This document shows positions 23,135 through 33,965 of a stretch of DNA of 64,000 nt, piece by piece. Source of the stretch: Absidia repens (lineage: Eukaryota; Mucoromycota; Mucoromycetes; Mucorales; Cunninghamellaceae). Below the pieces are notes generated by a model. It did not search any database. It was not told the DNA's origin and worked only from the letters and a program-made list of their open reading frames with translations. The stretch is taken from NCBI GenBank assembly GCA_002105175.1, contig MCGE01000031.1:422848-486847 (forward strand), in the 5' to 3' direction. The stretch's first letter is position 1; each line of letters begins with the position of its first letter. Position numbers and translations under genes: made by a program.

Positions 23135-23216
23135 AAAAGAAGCATATACAGACTAAAACTAGACGAATAAAAATAAAAAAGAAGAAGCATAATGCCAAAA
23201 AAAAAAAGGGCCATCC
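20425..23216. other. Long intergenic region (holds dispersed repeat copy B)
   Basis: No gene recognised. The first ~300 bp is the lectin gene's promoter. A C9/A8 pair lies near 20890, a T tract at about 21038-21059, and A tracts near 22469-22489 and 23106-23132. Copy B of the dispersed repeat occupies about 21370-22060. The last ~350 bp is the AT-rich 3' flank of the second bHLH gene. Confidence 0.5.
21370..22060 (-). repeat. Dispersed repeat, copy B (~0.69 kb)
   Basis: This copy includes the left part near GGTCAAAGTATGTGCGG, internal TTTTATTGAAGCAT and ACTAATGGGACAT modules, the core AAAGGGTTTCCCATGCATC with its partner AAACCCTTCTAAACTAG (21857-21903), and a right end CACGTGGGCGGCATTTGAAAT. 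The core can fold as a stem-loop because AAGGGTTT and AAACCCTT are complementary. The order of modules matches copies C and E. No open frame. Confidence 0.78.
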
Positions 23217-25251
23217 TTATTTCGATTCTGATGATGGAGAAGAAGCAACGATATCCATACTATCACTGACATTGTCGTCTTGTTCATCGCCAGATCCATG
23301 GGTCAAGTTTTGTATAACAGCATCCCGTTCTGCCAAGGTATCTTTGAGATGAGCAATATATTCATAGGCATACCGAAGTAAGAGGACTTTGGAGAGAGGT
23401 TTCAAGGCAGCCATGTCATCATCACCATCCCCATCTTGCTGATCGACCTTTTCTCGTTGTTGTTCGCGAATCACCTTGCTTGTCAAATCGGATTTTTCTT
23501 GACGTACCCGTCTTCCACTTCGCGCCGCAATCGATCGAACCATTCCTTTAGGGAGTCACGCCGTTTCTGTTCCGCGGCCTTGTGTGCTGTTCGTCGGACC
23601 TCAAGACCACTTTTGATTTGTGACGAAAACGCAATCCCCAGGGCTGCTGCTTTGCCCTCCATCAGATTTTGGTAGTTGGATCGTGTTGCCAAAATATGCT
23701 CCGCATCTTGCACTGTGGAAAGTCCTACTTGTTGACCGGTGGTGGCATGGAAGTGAGGTGGAAGGTGATGTTGACGATGATGATGTCGATTATCCGGTGT
23801 AAGACTAGGACTAATCAGTAATGGTTTGAGTGCACGAGGGGATGCATGGTTGTTGTTGCTGTTGTTGCTATTGGGGCCATTAGCTGATGTAGATGAATTT
23901 ACCTTCCCATCGTTATGACTATGAGAGTTCGATCGGCGTGTTTTCCTGGTGGCTTTGACAACAGCAGTATTGGTCGAGTCAACTGATTGTCTTGCTTTCC
24001 TTTTCCCACCTCTTCCACCACTTGCTGGAGGAGTTGTGATGGCAGAAGAAGAAGATGAGGACGAGGACGACGATGATGATGACGACGCTATTGACGTAAG
24101 TGATGGTGTGACAAACGAAGAAGTTGCATGATTATTGGAGTTCAACGTCGATGGTGGCTGGGGAATATTATCCAAATTGTCTGACATATCCATTTCGTTC
24201 ATTGCTGCCTTGGCGGTTACCGCAGGATAAGAGGGCGATGATGTTTTTGGTTTTTGTCGCTGTCGTAGGTTCATCAAAGATGCTGGAGTCACAGGTTCAA
24301 GCTTCCTAGGTTGTCGAAATACTTCATGGTGATTATTGGTAGGCTCTGTCGTCATGGTACCTGAAAATGGCCAAAAAAAAAAACCAAAAAAAAAAAAAAC
24401 AAACCATGAGTATTATTGCGTATATCATGCTTTTCCCTCCCCGAAAAAGTACCTTCCAATAACTCTGTCATGTAAGTGGACACATCCCTGACTGATTTGT
24501 GACCTTCAGCAGGCGTGGTACTGTCCCTGGAAGAGCTTTGTTGCTTTTGTAGTTCCGAAAGACGACGGGTGATCATCATTTTAGCTTTTTCCAGTTGCTC
24601 ATATTGTTCACATATTTGGTTCGGCGACATTTGTTCATAATTGGCTGATTTGGAAGAGGTTGCTGACGTGTTTTGGTATGTTTGCTGCTGGATTTGATGA
24701 TGGTGCTGGTGCTGGTGATATTCATGATTATTGTTCTGGTGTGGTTGATGGTGTTGATGGTTCGCATAATTTCGATCTCTTTGAGGCATCATAGCAGGCG
24801 ATGAGAGTGGCGAGAAATCGATATCATTCCCAATCGATCCATTTTGCAGTTTCTGATGATACGAGAAGGAAGGTGTGGTGGCCGGTGATATAAGGGGTGT
24901 CAAAATATCCTACATGAAAATATCAAATTGAGCGTTAAAGTCCTATATCAGTATCATAACCCTCCCGTTGGTACATACTTCTTGGTCAAAGTAGTCATTT
25001 TGTTGAGATATATGATATCCTGGTGTCGATGTCGGTTGCGAAGTTAGTGGTTCTGAAGTTGAAGCGTAGGTCGTGTTCATGAAGTTCATGTCCTGTGCAT
25101 TATCTTCTTGGAAAAGCATGTCCATTCTTTCATAAACGCCATTGGCTTGAGATTGCGGTGGTGGCTGCTGCTGTTGCTGTTGCTGTTGTTGCTGATTTGT
25201 TGTCATAGATCGCAACATATCAATGTCAAGCTGAAAATCAGCTAAATTCAT
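23217..25251 (-). CDS. bHLH transcription factor with an apparent 1-nt frameshift in the loop
   Basis: Exons: 25251-24979, 24909-24453, 24360-23217. The sum, 1874 nt, is one short of 625 codons. Helix 1 (RRTAHKAAEQKRRDSLKEWFDRLRREVEDGYVKK) reads to a stop at about 23483, while loop and helix 2 (LKPLSKVLLLRYAYEYIAHLKDTL) are in the next frame. The switch falls in a run of five A (minus strand) at 23494-23498. One extra A gives a continuous loop (VKKKSDLTSKVIREQQ), so a homopolymer undercall is the simplest explanation. A 29-nt intron there (donor GTACGT) would also restore frame but is improbably short. The N-terminus is Gln/His/Asn-rich, and a Ser run plus basic patches (GGRGGKRKARQ, KATRKTRRS) precede the bHLH. 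Helix 1 with HKAAEQKRRDSLKE resembles fungal E-box factors. Confidence 0.82.
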
Positions 25252-27797
25252 AACGAAGGTTCTTTGTTCTTGTTTTCAGAGATTTAGGTAAAATTGAGAA
25301 AGGGATTCAAAGAAGAAGAATAAAACGAAGAATCATAAGTCTTTTAATAAGAAGGAGGGGAGGGGATAGGAAGGAAAAAAAAACACCAAAATACGGGGAG
25401 AGGGTACTACTTTCATATCAAAGTAAAATAACATAACGTGAAAGAAATGGAAATATAAAAATAATCAAATCAAGTCGCTTCCTTAGAAAACGTGCCCACA
25501 AAACTTTCATGCGTTACACGAGGCATTTTGATTGGCTGGTTGTTTTGCATCCCAGCAGGGCCAGTATTGTCGATCTTGATTTCTTTCCATTTTTTATATG
25601 ACATATACGCTACAGTTTCACAAAATCACATAATGACAGGTGTCTTTTTAAAATAAGCAAAAACGCCAGCAAAGTTTTGTTTTTTAGGTGAAATTCATGG
25701 TTGCAGGAAAAATATTTGGGAAAGTAATAATCAACTGTTATTCTCTTTCAGGGGTAACAACTAGTGCCAGGCACATTTACAGGCTGTGGGATTTTAAGAC
25801 CTTTTTTTAAAGGCGTGAGGTTTTAGCGTAAAGGGGTTTTTCAGGCGTATCAATTCAACGGAGTGACTGAGAGACTCTATTTTCGACCGTCAACAAAAAA
25901 GGCATCCACTTGTTTACCACTCATGAATATTTAACCAAAATTTCTCACTGGTTCGTTTTTCTAATTATTTGTCTTTGCAAAGTTTAAGGGAAAATGTCGA
26001 GGAGAATTTCGTGAATTTAATTGACAAGTAAATGAGTAATTTTTGTTTAACTTTAACAGACAAGATAGATAATTGCTATAGACAATAATATCTATTATTT
26101 TATTTTTTACTACGTTAATTACCAACTACCCTTTTCTTTTGAGCACTATGGCGTAGGTCAACAAAAACAGAAAAAGCGACCCTTTTTTTTTTGTCAAGAA
26201 ATCTGGAGCCGCCAGTCAGTCACTCGGAGAGGAGAATGACTTATAATGACAGAAAGACAGTCAGATGTACTAATATGAATGGTGGAACGACCAGGAGAAA
26301 CAAAGCTCATAAGGTTCTTTTATTATGATGATGAGCTAGTCAGCATGCACGGGAAAAAATGCTTTAGACGCATGGATCATCTTAACTTCATTATTAAGAT
26401 TGGTCTATGATTAATAGGGTCAGGTTTGACATTAAGTGACCTAGGAATATCGAACAGTCGCTGGAACCTTAGGGGAATATAGTCATAACGGGGGGGGGAC
26501 TGAAAAGGCAGTTCTATAGTGGGACACTCACAAAAACGCTACAATAATGCTTCGAATACTATCAAACAGGTCAGAGGGCGACTAATAAAAAGGACATTTT
26601 ATTTAAAACTATTGATAAATACCAAACTAAAAATCCGGGGTTCATTATAATAAGGGGTCTAATGATGGCTGTAAGAAGGAGACTAAAAAGAGGTTTCAAA
26701 AATGGGCAGCATTGATCTAAAAGGACAGCTATAAAATAGGGATAACTGTACAGGGCCGTCAAGACGAGAAAGACTATGAATGGCTATCTAATATCAAGCG
26801 TAACAACCGTCAACACTAATCTGAAGGGGCGATGGTAAAAAGGGATCTGGTGTTTAAGACATCCAAGTGACTATTTGGAACATTTTTCATTGAATCAAGT
26901 AAAAAGAGATTTTTTTATTTAGATGTATATATAAAATATGGACAAACTAAACCAATGGAATCTTGAAAGTCACATAATGGTGATCCTCCTACATCCTGAA
27001 TCCAAAATGACAGGGTTTTCCATGCATGTTGTAATCCCTGATCTGAAAACCCTTCTATACTAGTCCTGATACTAATCTAAGTTCACCATAACCTCAAAGA
27101 AGTTAAATGGTGGTGAAAAAAAAGAAGGAGAAAAAAAGAAAACCAAAAGAAAGAGAGCGGAAAAAAAGGGAGTAAATAAAAAACCACGTGTGCGGGATTT
27201 TAAATGTTTCCATGTGTGAGGTTTTTTTGATTTTTGTCACTACTTGATAAATCCGCAGAAGTAACACATCAGTCAACATCGCTAACATCGTGGGTTCTTC
27301 TATCCTTTTAAAGCAACCTTCACAACTCGGCATCGGAGGTATGGTGCATATCTTCTAATGATGATTTTGAACCCACCGAAAAGCGATATAGTTATACTCT
27401 GACCCTTGACTATAGATAGCTTACTCTCTCTCTGATTGAACCTATACAGTGATTTAAATCTGCCAAGTATAATACAATAACGCATGTCACTGTATTGAAA
27501 AACGAAAAATAAATATAGAAATAAATAATTTAGTTGAGCCTTAGTAGGTTTGATAATTATACAGTACGTCAAATTAAACAAAAGTGTTCAAAAACGGTCC
27601 GGCTAAATATTTATGAGTAGGTTGGAAGAATTCATTTACTTTTGAATTGTGATTTTTCTGTGGTCGGAGTAATAATATTAATAACGATGTTCAGGGTTTC
27701 GCATGATTTTCTCCCCCTTCCTTAGTGAAACACCTTTGTATATGATGAGTGCAATTTTCTACGTTCTTTTTTTTTACAGATCACTACATTATTCATC
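25252..27797. other. Long intergenic region (holds dispersed repeat copy C)
   Basis: No gene recognised on either strand. The first ~200 bp is the promoter and 5' UTR of the second bHLH gene. Copy C of the dispersed repeat covers about 26560-27208. A G7 run occurs near 26491. The last ~120 bp precede the AT-hook gene and end with a T9 tract. Confidence 0.5.
26560..27208 (-). repeat. Dispersed repeat, copy C (~0.65 kb)
   Basis: Begins near GGTCAGAGGGCGACTAATAA and includes GTCAACACTAATCTGAAGG, TTTTTCATTGAATCAAGTAA, CATGCATGTTGTAATCCC and ACTAGTCCTGATACTAATC. It ends near CACGTGTGCGGGATTTTAAAT. The stem AGGGTTTT/AAAACCCTT is kept at 27010-27054. It is more diverged than copy B, and its right end carries a changed version of the GGGCGG.ATTTGAAAT motif. 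Confidence 0.75.
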
Positions 27798-28552
27798 ATG
27801 GAAAATTTTACAGGTGCCCATTCACCACCCTCAGACGAAGATCATCATGACGGAGATCATCAATACGCAATAAAAGTAAAGTAAAAATAAAAGACAGACA
27901 GCAGTATGCATAAATTTTTGAAACGCAATTCGTCAATATAAACTAGCTGGCCAACGCATTAAAAGTAAAATTGCAATATGCGCGGTTAAAGGTATCAAGT
28001 GGGATGACCAGTAAATCCTTCCAAGAGATAGAAGATGCGATGACGCCACGACCACCTACACCCTCTTCTCTTCATCGACAAGAAGATAACAATAAAATGG
28101 GAGAACAAGAAGAAGCTGCTGCCCGGACAATCATGATGTTGTCTTCAAATAGAGAAAAAGAGAAATTAAAAAATCAACAGCAACATGGGTCGTCAATCTA
28201 TGTACCTCCTGACTATGTCCCAACCTACTTCAAAGTGCCATCATCCCATGGTGTCCCGGAATATCAACATCACCGGCCCCATCCTTCAGATACATATCCC
28301 CCTTCTCTTTTTGATGTGGTTGCCAAAGATCAATCATATGTTCAAAAAAGTAGGGAGATGGGTCATCAACTACCTCGCCTTTCCCATGAAGCTAAATCCC
28401 GATACCATAAACATCAACGTAAAAAAAGCCATGAACATCAGCAACAAAACAACCACCCAGTTGTCACCGGCAAAGATCCTTTTCAATCCGTTCCCATCAC
28501 GAAACCATACACTGCACCTCGTCGTGGTAGACCCAAAAAATCAGCATCTTAG
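27798..28552 (+). CDS. AT-hook protein with a Whi5/Nrm1-like helix (227 aa)
   Basis: Exons 27798-27875 and 27947-28552 (donor GTAAAG, acceptor CTAG), 228 codons. A short amphipathic helix at residues 26-45 (KLANALKVKLQYARLKVSSG) is followed at about 85 by EAAARTIMMLSSNRE. This order resembles the small fungal G1/S repressors Whi5/Nrm1, which have a GTB helix plus a short hydrophobic motif; the match is weak and inferred. Low-complexity His/Gln/Pro-rich sequence follows, and the C-terminus ends in an AT-hook-like RRGRPKK that could grip the minor groove of AT-rich DNA. No other domain is visible. It converges on UBC13, with a ~40-nt A tract right after the stop codon. Existence of the gene is better supported than its function. 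Confidence 0.65.
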
Positions 28553-28561
28553 CGTTATAGC

Positions 28562-28605
<44 letters not shown>

Positions 28606-28747
28606 CAGATTCAAACAGAAAATATCTTTATTATATTCATAAATAATATAAATAAGAATAAAAACAAAGCAGATATATCTTCATATGCTATAGGAAATGA
28701 TAAAAGTCAAAAAAAAAAAAAAACACTAAGGAGAAATGAGGGGCAAA
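28553..28747. other. Convergent tails with a 40-nt poly-A tract
   Basis: This short spacer between the AT-hook gene and UBC13 holds one of the longest A tracts in the window (about 28562-28601), then AT-rich sequence with possible AATAAA-type signals for both strands. Confidence 0.55.
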
Positions 28748-29554
28748 CTACTGACTTGCGTATTGAATAGTCCAGCTACGTGCTATAGAAACAGTTCAAG
28801 AGAAAAAGTGAGAAGTGAATACCATATTCTCCTCGAGTGTCCTTGTACTGTTACTACTCTTCACTTACCGGTATTGATGGCCTCCTTTTCGTCTTCCTTC
28901 CAGTGTTGAGCAACATCATTTGCTAATGGATCTTCTGGGTTGGGGGCCGATAAAAGTGCTTGAATAGATAACAACACAGTCCGGATCTGTAAGGCCGGGC
29001 TCCATTTGTCTAAAGAAAAAAAAAACAAAGGAGTAATCAATAAGACTATCTGGCTGTGAAATCCATCCATTTTCAATACCTTTCAAAATATCAAGGCAGA
29101 TACGACCAAGTTTGTCAATGTTGGGGTGATATATTTTTGTCAAGAAGCGCACTTTAGGAGCTGCCATGGGATAGTCTTCAGGTAAAAATAATTCTAATCG
29201 AAACATACCACCTTCAAAAAGACAAATGGAACAAAAGGTCAGCGATGATTCTTGTCCACATCATGTAAGTTCATACTTCAGTTACTTACCTTCGAAGGGA
29301 GATTGATTTGGTCCAGCAATAATAACATCAAAGTAGCGCAGATTATCTTCATGAGGTGTGGCGCTTATTCCTGGGGCAGGATCAGCAAGAAGACGTTCAG
29401 TTTCCTATGTTATTATAAAAGATTGATTAAATTAGTAAATGTACAAGTATACTTTAAGATGATAATGCAAATCTTCAATTCACAAGAAACTTTGTTCTTT
29501 TTTCTTTTATATATTTGAATTGGATACCTTGAGAATACGTTTGGGAAGAGCCAT
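28748..29554 (-). CDS. UBC13: Ubiquitin-conjugating enzyme E2, Ubc13/UBE2N (149 aa, 5 exons)
   Basis: Exons: 29554-29528 (27 nt), 29404-29290, 29211-29080, 29009-28869, 28782-28748; they total 150 codons. The sequence follows Ubc13 throughout: [62 protein letters not shown] with the active-site Cys at residue 86, and [21 protein letters not shown]. Ubc13 pairs with an inactive Uev/Mms2 partner to build Lys63-linked ubiquitin chains in DNA-damage tolerance (family knowledge). The HPN motif near the active site is intact. Intron 2 must use a GAAG acceptor to give FEGGMF. Length matches the human (152) and yeast (153) proteins. Confidence 0.96.
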
Positions 29555-29909
29555 ATCAAGTATATGAGAAAAAGGTCAAAAGAAAAAGAAAAAGGAGGGG
29601 GCCATGGCGAAGTCAGAGAAAAAATGTATATTGAAATCCCGCAAAGGCAAAACCGAAATATCGACCCTCTGGCTTGGCAATTGCTTAGGGGCGAGATGAA
29701 CAGTAAAAATGGCAAAGAAAATGTGTTTATTTTATTGTGTAGAATTGATTTTCAAAAGCAAATATAAAAAAAGGGATATGAGAAGAAGAGAATAAAATGA
29801 TAATAGTATAAAATATAAATAAATAATAACATAAATACCAACACCAAAACTAATAAAAATGAGAATAAGAATATGAGCTATAAAAGAATAGACCCTTTTG
29901 GTCAGTGTA
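29555..29909. other. Intergenic upstream of UBC13
   Basis: A purine-rich segment at 29565-29625 is the likely UBC13 5' UTR/promoter. AT-rich sequence with AATAAA-like signals near 29763-29830 forms the 3' flank of the next minus-strand gene. No gene seen. Confidence 0.5.
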
Positions 29910-30434
29910 TCATAAAGGGGGGAATAAAATATGGGGAGGTGTGAGGCCAGAATCATCATCTTCAAGTAGGATAAAATCATCGGTTTCAAAGGCAAAATCA
30001 TCATCGCCAAGATGAACCGAGGGAGCGTTGGGTATCTGTAGAGCAGCGGCAGATCTTGGCAAAGTGTTGGAAGTGGTACTAGCACCAGTCAATAGTGCTT
30101 CTTCATTCCTTGTTGTATTGACTACAAATTGTTCAAGATCGTGAAATAAAATAGGATTTTGAGTATCAGTGGTGGGTTCGGTAAGAGCTACCTGCTGCTC
30201 CACACAGGGTATTGAGAAAGAAGAAGAGGAAGAAGATACGGGTGGTGGAAATGGTGGTGGGCGCAATAACCATAATTTTGGCTCGACAGTCGACACTGGA
30301 GGTGATGGTAATGACGAAGGTTGAATGAAATCCATGTTGTTCAATGAAGATTGTTCTAAAGCCGTTGTCGTTGACTGTGATGGACGTATAATATTCGTCG
30401 ACTGTTCATTCTTAGTGTTCGTCGTCGTTGTCAT
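29910..30434 (-). CDS. Hypothetical Ser/Thr/Pro-rich protein with acidic C-terminus (174 aa)
   Basis: Single open frame with an ATG start (MTTTTNTKNEQ) and a stop at 29910-29912. No known domain is recognised. Visible features are a Thr/Ser/Asn-rich N-terminus, a Pro run (LLRPPPFPPPV) next to a Ser run, a more ordered middle (ILFHDLEQFVVNTTRNEEALL), and an acidic/aromatic C-terminus (LGDDDFAFETDDFILLEDDD). The last element resembles an acidic activation or short-linear-motif segment, but this is only compositional. Codon pattern and length support a real gene. It lies in a run of minus-strand housekeeping genes without obvious functional linkage. Confidence 0.55.
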   Translation of the reverse strand: MTTTTNTKNEQSTNIIRPSQSTTTALEQSSLNNMDFIQPSSLPSPPVSTVEPKLWLLRPPPFPPPVSSSSSSFSIPCVEQQVALTEPTTDTQNPILFHDLEQFVVNTTRNEEALLTGASTTSNTLPRSAAALQIPNAPSVHLGDDDFAFETDDFILLEDDDSGLTPPHILFPPL

Positions 30435-31142
30435 GGTGGCGATATTAATGCTGCTACCAGTATAACGTTACGGTGTTGTATCAATTGTAAAGTTGGTAAA
30501 TAATATAAAGCCAAAAAGGAAGAGAGGGTAAACAATGTAAGAACCAATTTTATATAGTGAACGGTATTTTTTTTTTATTTCAAAAGAAATAAAAAAAAGG
30601 TGAGTGAGAAAAAAAAAAAAAAGAGATTGTGAAAAGAAACGAAAAGAAAAGGAAAGAAAGAGGAACACGTAGAATGAATGAATTTTCTAGTCCAGTCCCT
30701 CAAAATGTTAGATGTTCAAAAAAGGCGCAGCATGGTCCGGAAAGTGGAGAACTGTGTTACAACACCTTCTTACTCACTCTCTCTTCCTCAAGCGGTGTTT
30801 TAACATGTTCAGGAAAGGAGGAGGACTACTTGTCGATTTTACATTGAAAGAGGGTGCTCCTTAATGGATGAAGATAGATAATAAAGTACTATAGTGGTTT
30901 AGTGGCGGGATGATACAGCGCGTTATCAAGGATCTGGAGAAGGAGCAACACAAAACATGACTTGAATGATCTCAGTTTTCATAAATATCGAAAAAGTCAT
31001 TGACATCGAATTTTCTCGGTACAATTGACCCATAGAAGTTGTGCGATATTGTGTTCCACTTGCAGCATGAATGGGATTCCATAAGCTGGAATAAAAAGCT
31101 CAGGAGTAGAATTGAGATATGAAATCCTGTGATCCCATCCAC

Positions 31143-31185
<43 letters not shown>

Positions 31186-31573
31186 TGGCTGAGACTTCTC
31201 AACCAATTATCAAACTGATATATTCGCTTGATGGATGATAGTTAATTAATTGGTTAAATATAACAATATAAACGCAGTTCATCACTTCTACTTTAATATG
31301 ATTTTAAATGTTTGCGCTTATGCTATTTTTATTTTGTGTGGACAAGGTTGTATGTATGAGGGTATGAGAAGGAAGGAGAATAAAGGCAATTGCATGATAT
31401 AGAGTCATATATAACAAAACACTGATAACAAGTCAAACTAAACAATAGATAAAAGTTCTTGCAGGCAAAAAACCATGCTGTTTTTATTGTTGACTATGTA
31501 CAATAGATAAATAAACTAGTTGGGCTAACAAAAAAAAAAAGGTAACGATAACAATATACTATCTACACTGAAA
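30435..31573. other. Intergenic between hypothetical gene and RPB9
   Basis: No gene recognised. Contents: the promoter side of the hypothetical gene, purine-rich sequence (30580-30670), a ~40-nt A tract at about 31143-31182, and the 3' flank of RPB9. The frames around the A tract encode Phe runs and are artefacts. Confidence 0.5.
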
Positions 31574-32200
31574 TTAATCCGTCCATCGATGACCACAAAC
31601 ACGACTTCCACAAACGTAAAATAAGGTCATCTTGGCTTCAACACGTCTTGAAGAAGATTGAAAGAATACAGCCTCCGGATAGGAGCACCGAGGACACGAT
31701 ATGCTGGCCCGTGGCTAAATAGAAGAAACGAATATGAGCATTTTTTGTACTCGCAGTTAAATCAATCCAATCCAATCCGAAACTCTCCATTTATCCTGCC
31801 TTACCAAAGTAGGATCAGCACTGAGATCAGTCAAAACCATAGTTTGTTCTCTAAAAAAAAAAAAGAAAAGAAAAAAAAAAGCATCAGCAGCCACAGTATG
31901 TACCACATGATTGCCTGATCAATTTCAATACTTACGAAGGAGCATGTATGATTTCATGTCGGTACACACGCAAGTTGTCTGCCTTTTCCTGGAATTGGCA
32001 ATTTCTGCAAGAAAACATCAGCTGTCGAGTTGATTTATCTTCCCTTGGGTATAAAAGATTGTTGCTGTCAAGTTGATCGTATAAAAAAATACAGAACAGG
32101 TAAATAAATTTTATTAAAATAATAAAATTTTCAGTATAAACAATTTTCAATCAAAACAAAAGCAGTATTACCATTCAATGCAATATTTGAATGTGGCCAT
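31574..32200 (-). CDS. RPB9: RNA polymerase II subunit RPB9 (114 aa, 4 exons)
   Basis: Exons: 32200-32172, 32064-31936, 31850-31805, 31714-31574; they total exactly 115 codons. The N-terminal zinc ribbon reads [20 protein letters not shown] with the second Cys pair in FSCRNCQFQEKA. The C-terminal ribbon has CPRCSYPEAVFFQSSSRR, then TLFYVCGSRVCGHRWTD. The C-x4-C spacing in the last pair agrees with animal RPB9. Rpb9 supports start-site selection, fidelity and TFIIS-type transcript cleavage in the nucleus (family knowledge). Both zinc sites look intact. The first exon is 29 nt and splits a Cys codon. Confidence 0.95.
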
Positions 32201-32328
32201 GACAGAATAAGAGGAAGGACGTAAAAGGCAAAACGATGGGAAGGGGATAAAGATGTAGACAAAAAAAAAAAAAAAAAAGAATGAGGGATATAGAAAAAAC
32301 AAACCATTGAAACACCGCCTCCGGAATA

Positions 32329-33602
32329 TCAGTTTTTGCCTACACCTGAGAAAGTGGCCTTGACGACCATTGGTTGTAGCCAGTCATGTGTCGCCAGTTG
32401 GTTGAAAAGGAACGCTGAAACAGAAAGATAAAGTCGATCTTGCCAATGTCCCAATTGCCAAAGTTCCATATTGCGTTTTTGTCGTAAACAGCGCCTCGAT
32501 AGCCCGCCAAAGATATTGGAGGAAGATAAAGGCTCAAAGTGAATATCATCGTAGCCAGCTTGCTGAAGATACGCTTCATAAGTTGTTTGATCTACCAAAT
32601 TTTCTAAAGGTAAATGCATAGCACCACAAATGAGCTTGATTATTTGATGTTTCCACCCAGTCGCCGCCATCAAATTGTTTCGATCATGCAGGACCATATC
32701 GTAGAGCCCCAAATTTCCGCCTGGTTTCAAGTGCCGTGCGGATTCTGTGATAAATGTCCATCGTGTATCAAAATGATAAGCCGAATCGATGGATAATATA
32801 TGATCGAATAATTGCGTTGCTCTGTTGTTGTCATTCGTCATAAGAACTTTGTCCAATTCCACTGCCGATCCTTCAAGAAGTGTGATTCTACCCTGCTGCC
32901 GCTGGGGTAATTCTCGTAATCGATCCTGAGATAACTTCCATTGGATGTGTTCATTAGTGATGCCCTGTTAATAACACAAGAGTTAGTGTTGTGTAAAGCT
33001 GTATACCCTTTCCTAACCTCTGTTTTTTTTTTTTTTTTCTTTGACGACATTGTATTAACAGCAGTAGCATACTTACAGTAACTTGACAATCGAACCGATC
33101 TAACGAGATAAAAATACAAAACCCTATTTAGTATTATGCATGAATAGCATCATAAGCCTTTTTTTGAGAGGTTACCAGAAAGGAAAAAGCAAGAATCACC
33201 ACAGCCATATCCAACATCTATCAAAATATGAAAAAACAAGGAAGGTTGTTAGTGCGTTCCCTGTTTTCCCTGTTCCATCTTTGATTATTCGAGTTTACCG
33301 AGTATCTTGTCACCATCTTGAATTTCCAACTTGTTGGTCACAGCCAATACCAGTAGCTGACACGCTTCAAAGTAGTTCAAGGAGCTATCCACCCAGTATC
33401 CCATGTTACACCAAAATTGCTTGGGTGGAATATCTAAGTTGAGCCAAAAGTGTCGCAAGCCATACATATCACCTGTGGAAGAAGGACAATGCCACCAAAC
33501 GATCAAACCACATGCATGGAGATATAGTAGGGTGTCTTTGATCAAACCATCCGTACAAAAGTATAATATTGGCAGTAAGGATAAATAAAGTAAAATAAGC
33601 AT
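32329..33602 (-). CDS. Class I SAM-dependent methyltransferase, N-terminally anchored (334 aa)
   Basis: Exons: 33602-33299, 33217-33176, 33099-33077 (23-nt microexon), 32964-32329; they total 335 codons. The Rossmann motif I is built across two junctions: DKIL, then DVGYGCGDSCFFL (about residues 98-113), then DRFDCQVTGITNEH with motif II. Later blocks are FDHILSIDSAYHF, LKPGGNLGLYDMVL and QAGYDDIHFEPLS, the usual Methyltransf_11/25 order. Before the domain, FWCNMGYWVDSSLNYFEACQLL resembles the entry helix of lipid/sterol-type methyltransferases. The extreme N-terminus (LILLYLSLLPILYF) is hydrophobic and could anchor it in a membrane. Substrate unknown; a lipid or small isoprenoid acceptor is a guess. 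The start is the first ATG of the exon and an upstream exon cannot be excluded. Confidence 0.82.
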
Positions 33603-33965
33603 AATAGAAAGTAAGTGAACTAAGAGTTCTTAAAAAAATAAAACAAAGGAAAGGACTAACAGTGACAAAAAAGAAGGATGCTTCTTGACTTCTCAACGTC
33701 ATTTTATTTAAAACCCAGATAGATGATTTCGATGAGCGTGGGACATATGACCACAATTGAATGATTTGACCCACACTCTAATATGACCCCACGCACACAT
33801 CCCTGTCTCCCCTTCAAATAATCTAAAAGAATACAAGTATCATAACATATTTTTTTTATTCTAATAAACCACACGATTTTCGAAAAAAAAGGATGAATTC
33901 CATAATAAATCTATCTACACTACACGTTGATCTAACTAAACTTCCACTAGTTGGACATGGTTGTA
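33603..33965. other. Spacer between methyltransferase and RABL6-like gene
   Basis: Likely methyltransferase promoter plus the 3' flank of the RABL6-like gene, with a minus-strand AATAAA-type signal near 33850. A minus-strand frame through 33640-33770 encodes hydrophobic sequence but has no clear splice link to the methyltransferase. Confidence 0.45.

Noticed and set aside
23483..23543. A 29-nt intron (GTACGT...ACAAG) to explain the bHLH frame change
   Set aside because: It restores the phase but would be far shorter than all other introns here; a one-base homopolymer error is simpler.
33469..33774. Hydrophobic minus-strand frame upstream of the methyltransferase
   Set aside because: It overlaps the methyltransferase first exon in another frame and has no conserved motif; the downstream ATG gives a better model.
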